From Bradyrhizobium sp. AS23.2 (lineage in GTDB: Bacteria; Pseudomonadota; Alphaproteobacteria; Rhizobiales; Xanthobacteraceae), in NCBI RefSeq assembly GCF_001908185.1, contig NZ_LGHM01000064.1:1-51311 (forward strand): a stretch of 51,311 bases of DNA, written 5' to 3'. Numbering within the stretch: position 1 is the stretch's first letter; each line of letters begins with the position of its first letter. The notes beneath the pieces were generated by a model, which did not search any database, was not told where the DNA came from, and saw only the letters and a program-made list of their open reading frames with translations. Both the position numbers and the translations under genes were made by a program. This document shows, one piece after another, positions 1 through 9,019 of the stretch.

Positions 1-131
1 CGTTGCAAGGCGGCAAGGCGAATCAGCAGGCTCGCTCCGTGCTGGGTGAGGGCAAGTTGCACCCGCCGTCCGTCTTCGGGATGGGGGGTCTTCTCGAGTA
101 GGCCGTCGGAAACCTGCGCAAGGGATCGGAA
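1..131 (-). pseudogene. MarR-family regulator, C-terminal remnant (runs off window)
   Basis: Seen: the minus strand reads a MarR-like wing, with GLLEKTPHPEDGRRVQLALT followed by a short helix, and runs off the left edge of the window. Reading backwards, this frame is closed by a TGA at 132-134, just before the conserved block. The DNA where the recognition helices should lie is occupied by the thioesterase gene starting at 189 on the other strand. Family knowledge: the PEDGRR/PEDRR wing is the best conserved part of MarR proteins. Inference: this is the 3' end of a marR gene that lost its 5' half. The rest of the C-terminus lies outside the window, so its integrity there is unknown. Confidence 0.5.
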
Positions 132-188
132 TCACTGATCCGGCGGCCTCGGCGCACTTTTGAAGTTCCACGCGAAGGCGCGGCACCG

Positions 189-578
189 ATGCGCGAGCAA
201 GTAGATCGCAATGCCTACATCAGCAAGCGGGGCATTAAATTGCTCTATCAGGACAGAGGGCAGAGTTTCATGACTATGCGCTGGCAACCGGCCAACGGGA
301 CAGCGGATGGCCAAGCCCATGAGGGAGCACTGACCTCCCTCTTGGATACCGCCGGTGCGATGGCCTCGTGGTCCGTCACGGGCGTCGGTCCGTTCAAGGC
401 ATCGACGCCATCGCTACAAGTGCAATTCTTCGGGCCAGTGCCGGCCATGGACCTCGAAGCGTGCGCGCAGGTGATCTACCAAGATCAAGAAATGTTCTGG
501 GTAGATGTGGAAGTGTCGGATACGCAGACCCAGCACGTTCACGCAAAGGGTGCGGTTACCTTCCGTATTGTCGTTTGA
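189..578 (+). CDS. Hotdog-fold thioesterase (PaaI/YbgC-like superfamily)
   Basis: A 129-residue single-domain protein, the usual size for a PaaI-type acyl-CoA thioesterase. The central HEGALTSLLDTAGAMAS segment (residues about 38-54) matches the family pattern HGG-x-x-x-x-x-D-x-x-x-x-x-A that forms the hotdog helix and carries the likely catalytic Asp. The later strand SLQVQFFGPVP is the family's typical substrate-facing strand. It would hydrolyse a small or aromatic acyl-CoA in the cytoplasm; the substrate cannot be read. The ATG at 189 has only a weak purine stretch upstream (GAAGG). The gene converges on the IclR gene. It is not closely related to the second hotdog protein at 25111. Confidence 0.75.
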   Translation: MREQVDRNAYISKRGIKLLYQDRGQSFMTMRWQPANGTADGQAHEGALTSLLDTAGAMASWSVTGVGPFKASTPSLQVQFFGPVPAMDLEACAQVIYQDQEMFWVDVEVSDTQTQHVHAKGAVTFRIVV

Positions 579-654
579 GGTTTGAAGCGCGCGCAATTGC
601 CCGGCTTTAACATTTATTTTCCTTTCCTGAAGGGGCCGGTGCGATAGTTGCTGT

Positions 655-668
655 CTGCGGCTCCGCAG
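655..668 (-). terminator. Short hairpin behind the IclR gene
   Basis: CTGCGG-CT-CCGCAG lies directly after the IclR stop codon (669-671, minus strand) in the gap between convergent genes. The stem is only 6 bp and no T-run follows, so termination is a guess from position. Confidence 0.25.
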
Positions 669-1610
669 TCAGGTTTCAAAGAACTGGGCATCAATGTCGA
701 ATGGCGGGAGAACACCGGGCGCCTGACTCTCAATCAAGTCACGCATCTTGCCGATGATGGACTTCGCCTCAATCTCGACAATTGCACTCGATCCCGCGAC
801 GGCGATCGCGAGCGGCGACGCATGACCCAATACGGTCAATTGCATCGCAATCGTACTGAGTCCGGGTGTTCCGCTGTTGCGCGTGTAAGCAAATCCCTGC
901 TGGCGGATCGTCGCGAGCGCCGGCTTGAGTTCCGCGAATTTCATGGGCGGCGTTGAAGAAAGTTCTTCCGCATTTATTCTGAGAACGATGCGCTGGACTT
1001 CGTCGTCGCTCATCAGGCTCAGCAGGACGCGGCCGGGCGTCGAGCGTGTCAGCAACCGCAGCCCGCCGGGCTCAAGATAGTAGCGGACTGGAGTTGTCCC
1101 CTGCAATACGTAGATGTATTGGCTGCAGAGTTGGTTACGACTCACGACGAAGGTCGTTAGTCGCGTCGCTTCATGTAGTTCGCGCGTGATCGTCTCCAGG
1201 TTTCCGCGCGGCAATACGCGGTCGCGATTCCAGCCGCCGAGTAGCGATATCCGCGCCGTCGGAACATAGGTCCGCGCATGCCGATCACTATCGAGGTAAC
1301 CGAGTTCGACGAGGCATTTGAGCAGCGCCGAGGTACTCGACGCGGGATAGTTCAGCCGCCGCGCGATCTCGGTCATCGATGCTGGTCGCTGGATTTCGGC
1401 GAAGTATTCGAAGATGCGCAGCACGCGGTGCGCCGACTTGATGACGGACGGCTCCGGCTCGCCATCGGCGGTGCGGAATGAGCCGTCATAGCGATTGGCC
1501 TCGATCACCGTTACCGAAGGGTCGCCCACGCCCGTCGAGATTCGTTCGGCGACGATCGGCCGTCGTCCGCGGCGCGGCGGCATCCGCGCATCCAAGCGGG
1601 CTCCCTTCAT
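669..1610 (-). CDS. IclR-family transcriptional regulator
   Basis: About 313 residues from the chosen start. The winged helix begins at SVIKSAHRVLRIFEYFAE and has its helix-turn-helix in MTEIARRLNYPASSTSALLK; the C-terminal IclR effector domain follows (AELKPALATIRQQGFAYT... AIAVAG). Reading could begin at 1682, but that start has no ribosome site, while the ATG at 1608-1610 has ACAGGA eight bases upstream. Even so about 55 residues precede the helix-turn-helix, which is long for IclR, so the start is uncertain. It is divergent from the acyl-CoA dehydrogenase at 2036 and is a reasonable candidate regulator of it. Effector unknown. Confidence 0.8.
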   Translation of the reverse strand: MKGARLDARMPPRRGRRPIVAERISTGVGDPSVTVIEANRYDGSFRTADGEPEPSVIKSAHRVLRIFEYFAEIQRPASMTEIARRLNYPASSTSALLKCLVELGYLDSDRHARTYVPTARISLLGGWNRDRVLPRGNLETITRELHEATRLTTFVVSRNQLCSQYIYVLQGTTPVRYYLEPGGLRLLTRSTPGRVLLSLMSDDEVQRIVLRINAEELSSTPPMKFAELKPALATIRQQGFAYTRNSGTPGLSTIAMQLTVLGHASPLAIAVAGSSAIVEIEAKSIIGKMRDLIESQAPGVLPPFDIDAQFFET

Positions 1611-2035
1611 CCCGGCAGTCCTGTCTCGAGCGATTGATATTTCGCTTTTTTGCCAACGGAGTGCGCCGCAACATGAGCACACGGCGCCTAGCTTGAATAA
1701 GAGTGTGGGCTGCGACTTATGCCATCGTCAATGGCTGATGAGGCCGGTTCCAGGGCGCGGGCAGCCCCGCGGCAGCAACGGACGCTAAGCAATTGATCTT
1801 GTGACTTGTTTGCGGCGACACGTCGGCGCACGCAATAGGTGCCCATCTGCGCTGGGCATGCTTTTCTTCCATATATCTGAATTATTTTGCCAATTGCGCT
1901 TCCTCACTGGACAGGACACCGCCACTTCGAAATTCTGAAATCGCGCCGCCCGAACTCGCTCTTTACCGCGGTGCGCAAAATCTCGGTCATGCTCTGCTGC
2001 GCACCGAACGACGCAGCGAGGCGGGGAGGAAAGCC
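1611..2035. other. Intergenic region between divergent iclR and acyl-CoA dehydrogenase genes
   Basis: About 425 bases with no convincing gene. There is an AT-richer patch at about 1861-1895 (tccatatatctgaattatt) that could hold the divergent promoters. A strong ribosome site, GGGGAGGAAA, lies just before the ATG at 2036. I see no clear inverted repeat. Confidence 0.4.
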
Positions 2036-3841
2036 ATGCACGGGAACCAGGTCCATCGCCACCATGCCGACGCTGCAGGCAAAGCGAAGTCGTCTGATGA
2101 TGCGCTCATTGATCCCGCGCGGCACGTCGCGCCGGATTGTGCTGGCCTCAACTTCTACGAGACGGACCGCGGCGTGCGGGATCTTCTCAGGCTCTATCTG
2201 TCGCGCGACGACCATCTGCGGCTCGAGCCGCACTTTCTGCGCCTCGGCGAACTGGCTGGCGGAGAGCTCGATCAACTCGCGCGGGTCGCCGACAAAAATC
2301 CGCCGATTCTCCATGCTCGCGATCGCTTCGGTCGCAACGAGGACTGGATCGATTATCATCCCGCTTACCGCGACATGGAGGAGATTGCGTTTCGCGATTT
2401 TCAATTTCACGCCATGAGCCATCGCGGTGGCGTGCTCGGCATGGAAGGGCCGCTGCCTTCGGTGGCAAAATACGCTTTCCAGTATCTGTTCGTGCAGGCC
2501 GAATTCGGACTGATGTGTCCGATCAGTGTGACCGACACGTCGATCCATCTGATCCGAAAATTCGCCAGCGCCGAACTCAAGGACTATCTTCTGCCGCGGA
2601 TGCTCTCGGACGACATGGCGGTGCTCTGGAAGGGCACCCAGTTCATGACGGAGCGGGCGGGCGGTTCCGATGTCGGCGCGATCGAAACGGTTGCAAAGCG
2701 CGACGGTGACGTCTGGCGTCTCACCGGCGACAAATGGTTTTGTTCGCATGCCGACGCCGATGTGGCGTTGTTGCTCGCCCGTCCCGAGGGCGCACCGGCC
2801 GGAACCAAAGGGCTTGCGCTGTTCGCTCTGCCTCGCCGTCTGAAGGACGGTCGCCGCAACAGCTATCGGATCGTGCGCCTCAAGGACAAGCTCGGCACCC
2901 GGTCAATGGCGAGCGGCGAGATCCAGCTGGAAGGGGCGGTCGCCTACCTTGTCGGTGAGCCGGATCGCGGTCTCAAGCAGATGATGGAGCAGGTGAACCT
3001 GTCGCGTCTCTCGCATGGCGTTCGCGCCGCAGCGATGATGCGCCGCTGCGTCAACGAAGCGATGGCATGCGCGCGGGAGCGGGTCGCTTTCGGACAATCC
3101 ATCGTCGCCTATCCGCTGCTGCGACGCCAGCTCATGAAGCTCATGGTGCCGACCGAGCAGGCGCTGTCGATGGTGATGCTGGCGGCGAGCGCGATGGATG
3201 AGGCGAACGCCGGATCGGCTAAGGCACAGGATGTGGTACGCATTCTGACCCCGCTGCTGAAGTTTCGCGTCTGCCGCGACAATATCCCGGTGGCGACGGG
3301 CTCGATGGAGGTGCGTGGCGGCAACGGCTACATCGAGGAATGGGTGCACGCGCGGCTGATCCGTGACGCTCATATCGGTGTGCTCTGGGAAGGCACCAGC
3401 AATATCAACGCGATCGATATCATCTCGCGGGCGGTGGGCAAGAGTGGAGCGCATAAGGCGCTGGCCGCCATGATGAAGCGCCGCCTCGACGATGCGAAAA
3501 CCTTGCCGTCGGATTTCCGAAGCCGTCTCGGTCTTGCCCTCGACCGGGCGATCGCGTTGGCGGAACGCGTGGCTGCCGAACCCCAATCCGAACCGGCTGC
3601 GCGGCTTGCGGCGAGCGCGCTCTATCACGCGACGTCGGCCGTGTTGCTGGCTTGGGAGGGAAGCCAGTCCGGGGTCGATGCGCGGCGCGCGCTGTTCGCG
3701 CGCTTCGTGCTCGAACATCGGTTGACCAGCTGCGATCCGCTGGCCCCGGTATGCGAGGTCTGGGAGCAGGAAGCCATCGATCTCGTCCTCGCCAACGGGC
3801 CGTTATCTATCGTGCGGGTCGCGGGCCTGTTGGATGCTTGA
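2036..3841 (+). CDS. AidB-like acyl-CoA dehydrogenase family protein
   Basis: 601 residues, longer than classical acyl-CoA dehydrogenases (about 380-400) and matching the AidB-like branch. That branch has an extended N-terminus (NFYETDRGVRDLLRLYL, DYHPAYRDMEEIAF) and an extra C-terminal helical region. Visible motifs are the FAD-binding MTERAGGSDVG (about 203), RVAFGQSI, VRGGNGYIEE (426-435) and WEGTSN (451-456), whose Glu452 matches the catalytic glutamate position of MCAD-type enzymes. E. coli AidB is a flavoprotein that binds DNA, but most relatives in catabolic clusters are presumed acyl-CoA oxidising enzymes. The start is supported by GGGAGGA. The next gene, a binding protein, follows after 33 bases and may be co-transcribed. 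Confidence 0.85.
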   Translation: MHGNQVHRHHADAAGKAKSSDDALIDPARHVAPDCAGLNFYETDRGVRDLLRLYLSRDDHLRLEPHFLRLGELAGGELDQLARVADKNPPILHARDRFGRNEDWIDYHPAYRDMEEIAFRDFQFHAMSHRGGVLGMEGPLPSVAKYAFQYLFVQAEFGLMCPISVTDTSIHLIRKFASAELKDYLLPRMLSDDMAVLWKGTQFMTERAGGSDVGAIETVAKRDGDVWRLTGDKWFCSHADADVALLLARPEGAPAGTKGLALFALPRRLKDGRRNSYRIVRLKDKLGTRSMASGEIQLEGAVAYLVGEPDRGLKQMMEQVNLSRLSHGVRAAAMMRRCVNEAMACARERVAFGQSIVAYPLLRRQLMKLMVPTEQALSMVMLAASAMDEANAGSAKAQDVVRILTPLLKFRVCRDNIPVATGSMEVRGGNGYIEEWVHARLIRDAHIGVLWEGTSNINAIDIISRAVGKSGAHKALAAMMKRRLDDAKTLPSDFRSRLGLALDRAIALAERVAAEPQSEPAARLAASALYHATSAVLLAWEGSQSGVDARRALFARFVLEHRLTSCDPLAPVCEVWEQEAIDLVLANGPLSIVRVAGLLDA

Positions 3842-3874
3842 CCACGGCTGCGAACCAACACGAAAGGACGCTGT

Positions 3875-5138
3875 GTGAAAACAGGGATTTATCTGACGAT
3901 CGCCGCCGCGCTTATGAGCGTTGCAGGCCTCCTCGCGGCGAACGAGGCGGCGGGCCAAGACGGTCATCAAGCCGGCAACAAGGTGTCCGGCGACGTCGTC
4001 CGGGTGGGCGTCATAAACGATATGTCGGGGCTCTATTCCGATCTCGGCGGCGAAGGCTCGGTCGAGGCGGCAAGGCTTGCCGTCGAAGATTTCGGCCCGA
4101 CCGTGCTCGGCAAGAAAATTGAAATCGTTGCTGCCGACCACCAGAACAAGCCTGACATCGCCGCTATCCTCGTGCGGCGTTGGTTCGATGAGGGCGGTGT
4201 GGATGCAATCGCCGACGGCGGAAACTCGGCAACCGCGCTCGCGATTCAGGGCATCGCCCGCGATAAGAAACGCATTTTCCTGATATCGGGGCCGGGCAGT
4301 TCGGACCTCACCGGCAAGCAGTGCTCGCCATACGGTTTCCACTTTACCTACAATACCTATGCGGAGGCGTCGGCGGTGACCAAGGCGTTGCTGAAGCAGA
4401 AGGATGATAGCTGGTTCTTCCTGACCGCCGATTACGCCTTTGGGCACGCGCTGGAACGCGATGCCTCGGGCTTCGTCACCAAGGCGGGCGGCAAAGTCCT
4501 GGGTGCCGTCCGCCATCCGCTCGGCGCATCCGACCTGTCCTCGTTTCTTCTTCAAGCCCAAAATTCCAAGGCGAAGGTGATTGCACTCGCCAATGCGGGG
4601 GGCGACACCGTCAACAGTCTCAAGCAGGCGGCCGAGTTCGGCATCGGGCGGACGGCCGATCAGCACATCGCCGCTCTGCTCATGCTGATCACCGACGTGC
4701 ACTCGCTCGGGCTTCAGGCCGCCCAGGGCATCATCTATGCGACCTCGTTCTCGTGGACCCAAAGCGATGCGACGCGGTCTTTCGGCAAGCGCTTCATGGA
4801 GCGGCGGCGCGGACAGGCGCCGACCATGATCCAGGCGGGGGGTCTACAGCGCGGTGATGCACTATCTGAAAGCGGTGCAGGCCGCCGGAACCCACGGCGC
4901 GGATGCCGTGGCTACGGCCATGCGCAAACTACCGGTCAACGATTTCATGACCCGGAATGCGCGTATTCGCGAGGATGGTCAGGTGCTGCGCGACATGTAC
5001 CTCGTGCAGGTCAAATCGCCCAAGGAATCCGCGGGACCGTGGGATTGTGAAAAGGTGATCGCGACAATTCCTCCTGAGGAGGCGTGGCGACCACTTTCGG
5101 AAGGCGGTTGCGACGTCGCCAAGGAGACGGCCCAATGA
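3875..5138 (+). pseudogene. LivK-type ABC substrate-binding protein, frameshifted
   Basis: GTG start with GAAAGGA upstream; signal peptide MKTGIYLTIAAALMSVAGLL...; then a type-1 periplasmic binding fold for branched-chain amino acids or aromatic acids (VRVGVINDMSGLYSDLGG, AADHQNKPD, DDSWFFLTADYAFGHALERD). The frame is intact to about residue 322, then shifts at a run of six G (4837-4842). With five G the product would continue AGVYSAVMHYLKAVQAAG to a TGA at 5136-5138, which aligns with the intact paralogue at 18026-19237. As read, translation runs on in the wrong frame to 5050. A real mutation and a homopolymer sequencing error cannot be told apart here. No permease genes are adjacent in this orientation. 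Confidence 0.85.
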
Positions 5139-5287
5139 AGGGCCTGGACTTCATCGAACAAGGCGCGATCGATGATTGCCGGAATGTCGTATTCGACGAT
5201 TTCGGAGGCGTCCTTGCGTTCGCCGTCGCCCTTGCGGTTGAACTCATTGAAGCGGCGAACGCCCGTGGAAAGAATCAAGAAGACGTG
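5135..5287 (-). pseudogene. Serine recombinase remnant (Recombinase domain)
   Basis: Seen: about 51 codons on the minus strand reading FNEFNRKGDGERKDASEIVEY then DIPAIIDRALFDEVQ. Family knowledge: large serine recombinases and transposon resolvases carry the pattern RFNR...E-W-I-E-V-x-V-P-A-I-I-D-x-A-L-F-E-A-V-Q at the end of the Recombinase domain. No catalytic resolvase domain, zinc ribbon or plausible start is present, so it is a scrap of a lost element. It directly abuts the stop of the broken binding-protein gene and fills the gap before the amidase operon's 3' end, marking an old insertion or deletion joint. Confidence 0.55.
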
Positions 5288-5357
5288 GCGCCGGGGAGCG
5301 GGCGGCACCCGCGCGCGAGGCGCATCGGCCCGATCCCCGGTTCAGGGCGGCGACGGG

Positions 5358-6782
5358 TCAGCGCCGATCCCACAGTTGCCGGACCAGCACTCCCGCCTCC
5401 CGTTCGATCGCCTCCGCCGCATCAAGGCACAGATCCTCGCGATAGCGCGAGCCGACGATCTGGACTCCGACGGGCAGGCCGTTGTGAAGTCCGACCGGGA
5501 CCACGGCCGCCGGCAAGCCCAGCACGTTCATGGCGGAGATGAAGCGGAGATCGTTCCAGAACAATTGCTTCACGCGCTCGCCGCCGGCGAGGTCGGCATT
5601 GGCCTCCGGCGTCGGCCGTACGGTCGTCGGCGTCAGCACCAGCTGGTAGCTCTCCAGGAACATCATCCAATTCCGGATATGGCGGGACCGTCCGGCGATC
5701 GCCTTCATGTAGCCGGCCTGGTCGAGCTGGGTCGAGAGGCCCAGGAAGTCGTGGAGCGTCTTCTGGAAGTCGGCGCTCGCCGTCGCCAGCATCTGCTCCT
5801 TCTGAAGGACGGCGACCTCGGTCATGATCAGGTTGCACCAGAGCTGCCAGACGGCGTTGAGGTCGGGCACCTCCACCTCGCTCACCGCGTAGCCGGCGTC
5901 GGCGAGATGGTCCGCGGCCTTGCGTTGCAAGGCGATCACGGCGGGATCGGTCACCATGTCATCAGGGATCTTGGCGACCGCCACCTTGATCGGTCCCGCC
6001 GGCTTGGGCCCGGTCAGCGGCGCCGGCACCCACCAGGGATCGCGGGCGTCGCGCTGCGCCATGACCTCGAGGCCCAGACGCACGTCCCGCACTTCGCGCG
6101 CCAGCGGTCCCTGCGATGACATGAACTGTGCCATCAGCGGTCGTTCCGCGGTGGCGCTCGGGTTGAAGGCGGGAATGCGCCCCTGGGTCGGCTTGATGGT
6201 GGCGATGCCGTTGCAGTGCGCGGGCCAGCGCAGCGAGCCGCCGATATCGTTGCCATGCGCGATTGCGCCGATGCCGGCGGCGATCGACGCGCCGGCGCCG
6301 CCAGAGGAGCCGCCGCAAGTCACCTCCGGATTCCATGGATTGCGCGTCAGTCCGTGCAAGGGGTTGTCAGTGAAGCCGCGCAACGAGAATTCGGGCGTGT
6401 TGGTCAGGCCGATGATGATCGCGCCGGCCTTCCTGAGATTGGCGGTGACGGGGGAATCGCCCGGCGCGATGTTGTCCTTGAAGTCGACGACGCCGTTCGA
6501 ATTGGCCTGGCCCTCGACGTCGATGTTGATCTTGATCGTGACGGGCACGCCGTGCAGCGGTCCAATGTCGCCGCCGTTGCTTTTGGCCAGAGCCTCGTCT
6601 GCGGCCTGTGCCGCGGTCAGCGCCTCGGCGCCGAGATCGACCACCACTGCGTTGAGCCCGGGGTTGGTCTCGTGCATGTGATCGAGATGCGTGCGGGTGA
6701 CCTCCTCGGACGAGACCTCACGTTTCCTGATTGCCGCAGCGGTTTCCACGGCGGACCACTGCCAGATCGGAGTCTTTGTCAC
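5358..6782 (-). CDS. Amidase-signature hydrolase (first of a tandem pair)
   Basis: 474 residues, the usual length for the amidase-signature family. The Ser-cisSer-Lys triad is visible: Lys84 in PVTIKINID, Ser159 in CGGSSGG and nucleophile Ser183 in NDIGGSLRWPA; the 24-residue Ser-Ser spacing equals that of the family. The start is GTG at 6780-6782 with GGGAGAG upstream. No signal peptide, so it acts in the cytoplasm, cleaving a carboxylic amide to acid plus amine or ammonia. It is the last gene of the minus-strand transporter operon, 102 bases after the other amidase. The two are clear paralogues but diverged, so they may act on different amides or in succession. Its C-terminal sequence resembles the amidase scrap at 25703-25790. 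Confidence 0.9.
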   Translation of the reverse strand: MTKTPIWQWSAVETAAAIRKREVSSEEVTRTHLDHMHETNPGLNAVVVDLGAEALTAAQAADEALAKSNGGDIGPLHGVPVTIKINIDVEGQANSNGVVDFKDNIAPGDSPVTANLRKAGAIIIGLTNTPEFSLRGFTDNPLHGLTRNPWNPEVTCGGSSGGAGASIAAGIGAIAHGNDIGGSLRWPAHCNGIATIKPTQGRIPAFNPSATAERPLMAQFMSSQGPLAREVRDVRLGLEVMAQRDARDPWWVPAPLTGPKPAGPIKVAVAKIPDDMVTDPAVIALQRKAADHLADAGYAVSEVEVPDLNAVWQLWCNLIMTEVAVLQKEQMLATASADFQKTLHDFLGLSTQLDQAGYMKAIAGRSRHIRNWMMFLESYQLVLTPTTVRPTPEANADLAGGERVKQLFWNDLRFISAMNVLGLPAAVVPVGLHNGLPVGVQIVGSRYREDLCLDAAEAIEREAGVLVRQLWDRR

Positions 6783-6884
6783 GTTTCTCTCCCTTTTGCT
6801 TCGGTCATCAAATCGTAGCGCATGCGCGGCAGCCGCCGGACGGAGCGATCTTGTCGGCCCTACCGCACCGCTGCCGGGCTGATC

Positions 6885-8291
6885 TCATTCCTTCGGATCG
6901 ATCGGCGTCAGCGTCGGTGCGCGCGCCTCGATCACCTCGGCGGCCGCAAGGCATACGTCCTCACGGAAGCGGCCGGCGATGACCTGCACGCCGACCGGCG
7001 CGCTGCCGGCGGCCCCTGTGGGCACCACCACCGACGGGAAGCCGAGCGCGGGAACGGCAAGCAAGGGCCGCTGCGCGTCGAGCACCGCACGCACCGTGGC
7101 CGCGTCCTCCTGGTCCTGGTCGAAGCGGAACGGCAGTTGCGCTGAAACCGGCAGGATGATGATCGGATAGCGCTCCTGAAACAATTGCCAGGCCCGCACG
7201 ATCGAAAGCCGCTGTTCGAAGCACGCCAGCACCTGGTCGCCGTCGAGTTCTGGCGCGTAGGCGATGTGGCAATCGAGATTGTAGCGGCTCTTGGCATCGC
7301 CGAATTTGCGGATCGCGGGGGCGAGCGTCCGCCGCTCCTCGTTGATGACCAGGCGATGCCAGAGGTCGGCGGCCTCGGCGAGCCGCGGCGGCGAGGTCTC
7401 TTCCACTGCGAAGCCGGCATCGGTGAGCCAGCGGCCGGCGAGGCTCACGGCGGCGCTCACCTCCGGCGCTTCGTCGCCAAACGGAGCAGGTGCGATCGCC
7501 ACTCCGATCGGGCGCTTGAGCGGCGATCCTTGCAGGGGCACCGGCATCCAGTTGCCGTCGCGCATGTCGGGCTGCGCCATCGCCGCCAGGGCCGCGCGCA
7601 GATCGGCGATGCTTCGGGCTAGCGGTCCCTGTACTGACATCAGTTGTGCGGTGATCGGCCGATCAGCAGTCGCCGATGGGTTGAAGGCGGGAATCCGCCC
7701 CGGCGTCGGTCGCAAACCCGCGACGCCGCAGGCATAGGCAGGATAGCGGATCGAGCCGCCGAAATCGTTGCCATGGGCGATTGCGCCCATTCCAGCGGCG
7801 ATCGCGGAGGCCGCACCGCCGCTCGAGCCGCCCGGCGTCAGCCGCCTGCTCCAGGGATTATGGGTCGTACCGTGCAGGTCGTTCTCGGTGAACCAGCGAT
7901 GAGAGAAGGCGGGCGTGTTGGTGCGGCCGACTATGACTGCGCCTGCCTTTCGGAGATTCGCGACCACCGGGCTGTCCTCGGTGGCGATGACGTTGCGAAA
8001 CGCGACGACGCCGTTGGTGGTGGCGCAGCCGCGCTGGTCGACATTGACCTTCGTCGTGACAGGCACGCCGTGCAGCGGTCCGAGCTCGGCGCCGGCCTTC
8101 ACCGCGGCGTCCGCCGCGTCCGCTGCCGCAAGCGCTTCGTCGGTGAGCACCTCGACCACGGCGTTCAGCGCCGGATTGACTTTCGCGATGCGCTCGAGGC
8201 TCGACTGCACGGCCTCCCGGCTCGAGATCGCGCGGGTGGCGATGGCGTGCGCGAGATCGACTGCCGACCAGCCCCACAATTCGTTCTGCAT
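6885..8291 (-). CDS. Amidase-signature hydrolase (second of the tandem pair)
   Basis: 468 residues from the ATG at 8289-8291, chosen over an in-frame ATG at 8321 because GGAGG lies eight bases ahead of the inner one. Triad: Lys81 in PVTTKVNVD, Ser156 in PGGSSGG and Ser180 in NDFGGSIRYPA. Cytoplasmic, no export signal. It lies 26 bases after livF in the same operon, which ties it to whatever the transporter brings in. Similarity to the neighbouring amidase runs over the full length (for example AIAHGND, GRIPAFNPSAT, QGPLAR), pointing to tandem duplication. Substrate unknown; aliphatic or aryl amides and ureide-like compounds are all possible for this family. Confidence 0.9.
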   Translation of the reverse strand: MQNELWGWSAVDLAHAIATRAISSREAVQSSLERIAKVNPALNAVVEVLTDEALAAADAADAAVKAGAELGPLHGVPVTTKVNVDQRGCATTNGVVAFRNVIATEDSPVVANLRKAGAVIVGRTNTPAFSHRWFTENDLHGTTHNPWSRRLTPGGSSGGAASAIAAGMGAIAHGNDFGGSIRYPAYACGVAGLRPTPGRIPAFNPSATADRPITAQLMSVQGPLARSIADLRAALAAMAQPDMRDGNWMPVPLQGSPLKRPIGVAIAPAPFGDEAPEVSAAVSLAGRWLTDAGFAVEETSPPRLAEAADLWHRLVINEERRTLAPAIRKFGDAKSRYNLDCHIAYAPELDGDQVLACFEQRLSIVRAWQLFQERYPIIILPVSAQLPFRFDQDQEDAATVRAVLDAQRPLLAVPALGFPSVVVPTGAAGSAPVGVQVIAGRFREDVCLAAAEVIEARAPTLTPIDPKE

Positions 8292-8317
8292 GTCGTTACC
8301 TCCGCTGTTGAACTGAT

Positions 8318-9019
8318 TCAATAAGCCGCCACCGCGAGATAGCGCTCGCGCTCCGCGTGGGCGCTAACAAAACCCGCGCGATCGCTCGTGAACACGATTG
8401 ATCCCTGGTCGAGAATGTAGTGGCGGTCGGCAAGTGCCTCGCAGAATTTCAGGTTCTGCTCGACCAGCAGCACGGAGACTCCAGCGCGGCGCACCTCGCC
8501 GACGATGGTCATCAGCTCCTCTACGATCACCGGGGCCAACCCCTCGGTCGGTTCATCGAGCAGCAGGAGCCGCGGGCCGCCGATCAGCGCCCGCGCGATC
8601 GCCAGCATTTGCTGCTCGCCGCCGGAGAGCGCGGTGCCGCGGTTGCGGCGGCGCTCCTCGAGCCGCGGGAACATCCGGTAGATCGCCGCCAGATTCCACT
8701 GGGAGGCGGTCCGCGCCGCGATTGCGAGATTTTCCTCGACCGTCAGTAGCCCGAAAATGCCGCGCTGCTCCGGCACTAGCGCAACGCCAAGCCGCGCGAT
8801 CTCATAGGTGCGCAGTGTCTCGATCCGGCGGTCCCCGAAGCTGATCCTTCCCGTGCGGGTCGGTACCGCGCCGACGATGCTTTTCAGCGTCGTGGTCTTG
8901 CCGGCCCCGTTACGTCCAAGCAGGCAGACGATTTCCCCTTCGTCGACGGTCAGCGAAACGCCCTGCAGCACGTGGCTCTTGCCGTAATAAGCATTGAGAC
9001 CGTCGATGGTGAGCATCAT
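8318..9019 (-). CDS. livF: Branched-chain-type ABC transporter ATP-binding protein LivF
   Basis: 233 residues, the normal LivF size. Walker A GRNGAGKTT, signature LSGGEQQMLAIARAL, Walker B LLLLDEPTEGLAP and the switch region LLVEQN are all present. It would form the cytoplasmic ATPase heterodimer with LivG and power uptake through LivH/LivM. Its ATG overlaps the livG stop by four bases (ATGA), showing translational coupling. It belongs to the HAAT family, whose members carry branched-chain amino acids but also amides, urea and aromatic acids, so the name describes the family rather than the substrate. The downstream amidases suggest an amide. Confidence 0.93.
   Translation of the reverse strand: MMLTIDGLNAYYGKSHVLQGVSLTVDEGEIVCLLGRNGAGKTTTLKSIVGAVPTRTGRISFGDRRIETLRTYEIARLGVALVPEQRGIFGLLTVEENLAIAARTASQWNLAAIYRMFPRLEERRRNRGTALSGGEQQMLAIARALIGGPRLLLLDEPTEGLAPVIVEELMTIVGEVRRAGVSVLLVEQNLKFCEALADRHYILDQGSIVFTSDRAGFVSAHAERERYLAVAAY

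Noticed and set aside
1904..2749. 281-codon open frame antisense to the acyl-CoA dehydrogenase gene
   Set aside because: Shadow frame of a GC-rich gene: arginine- and histidine-rich, no motif, lies fully opposite a convincing enzyme.
3803..4762. 319-codon antisense frame over the broken receptor gene
   Set aside because: Its sequence shows no known fold or motif and mirrors the codon bias of the sense gene.
4837..4842. Programmed frameshifting at the G6 run
   Set aside because: No downstream structure or family precedent for recoding in LivK-type receptors; mutation or sequencing error is simpler.
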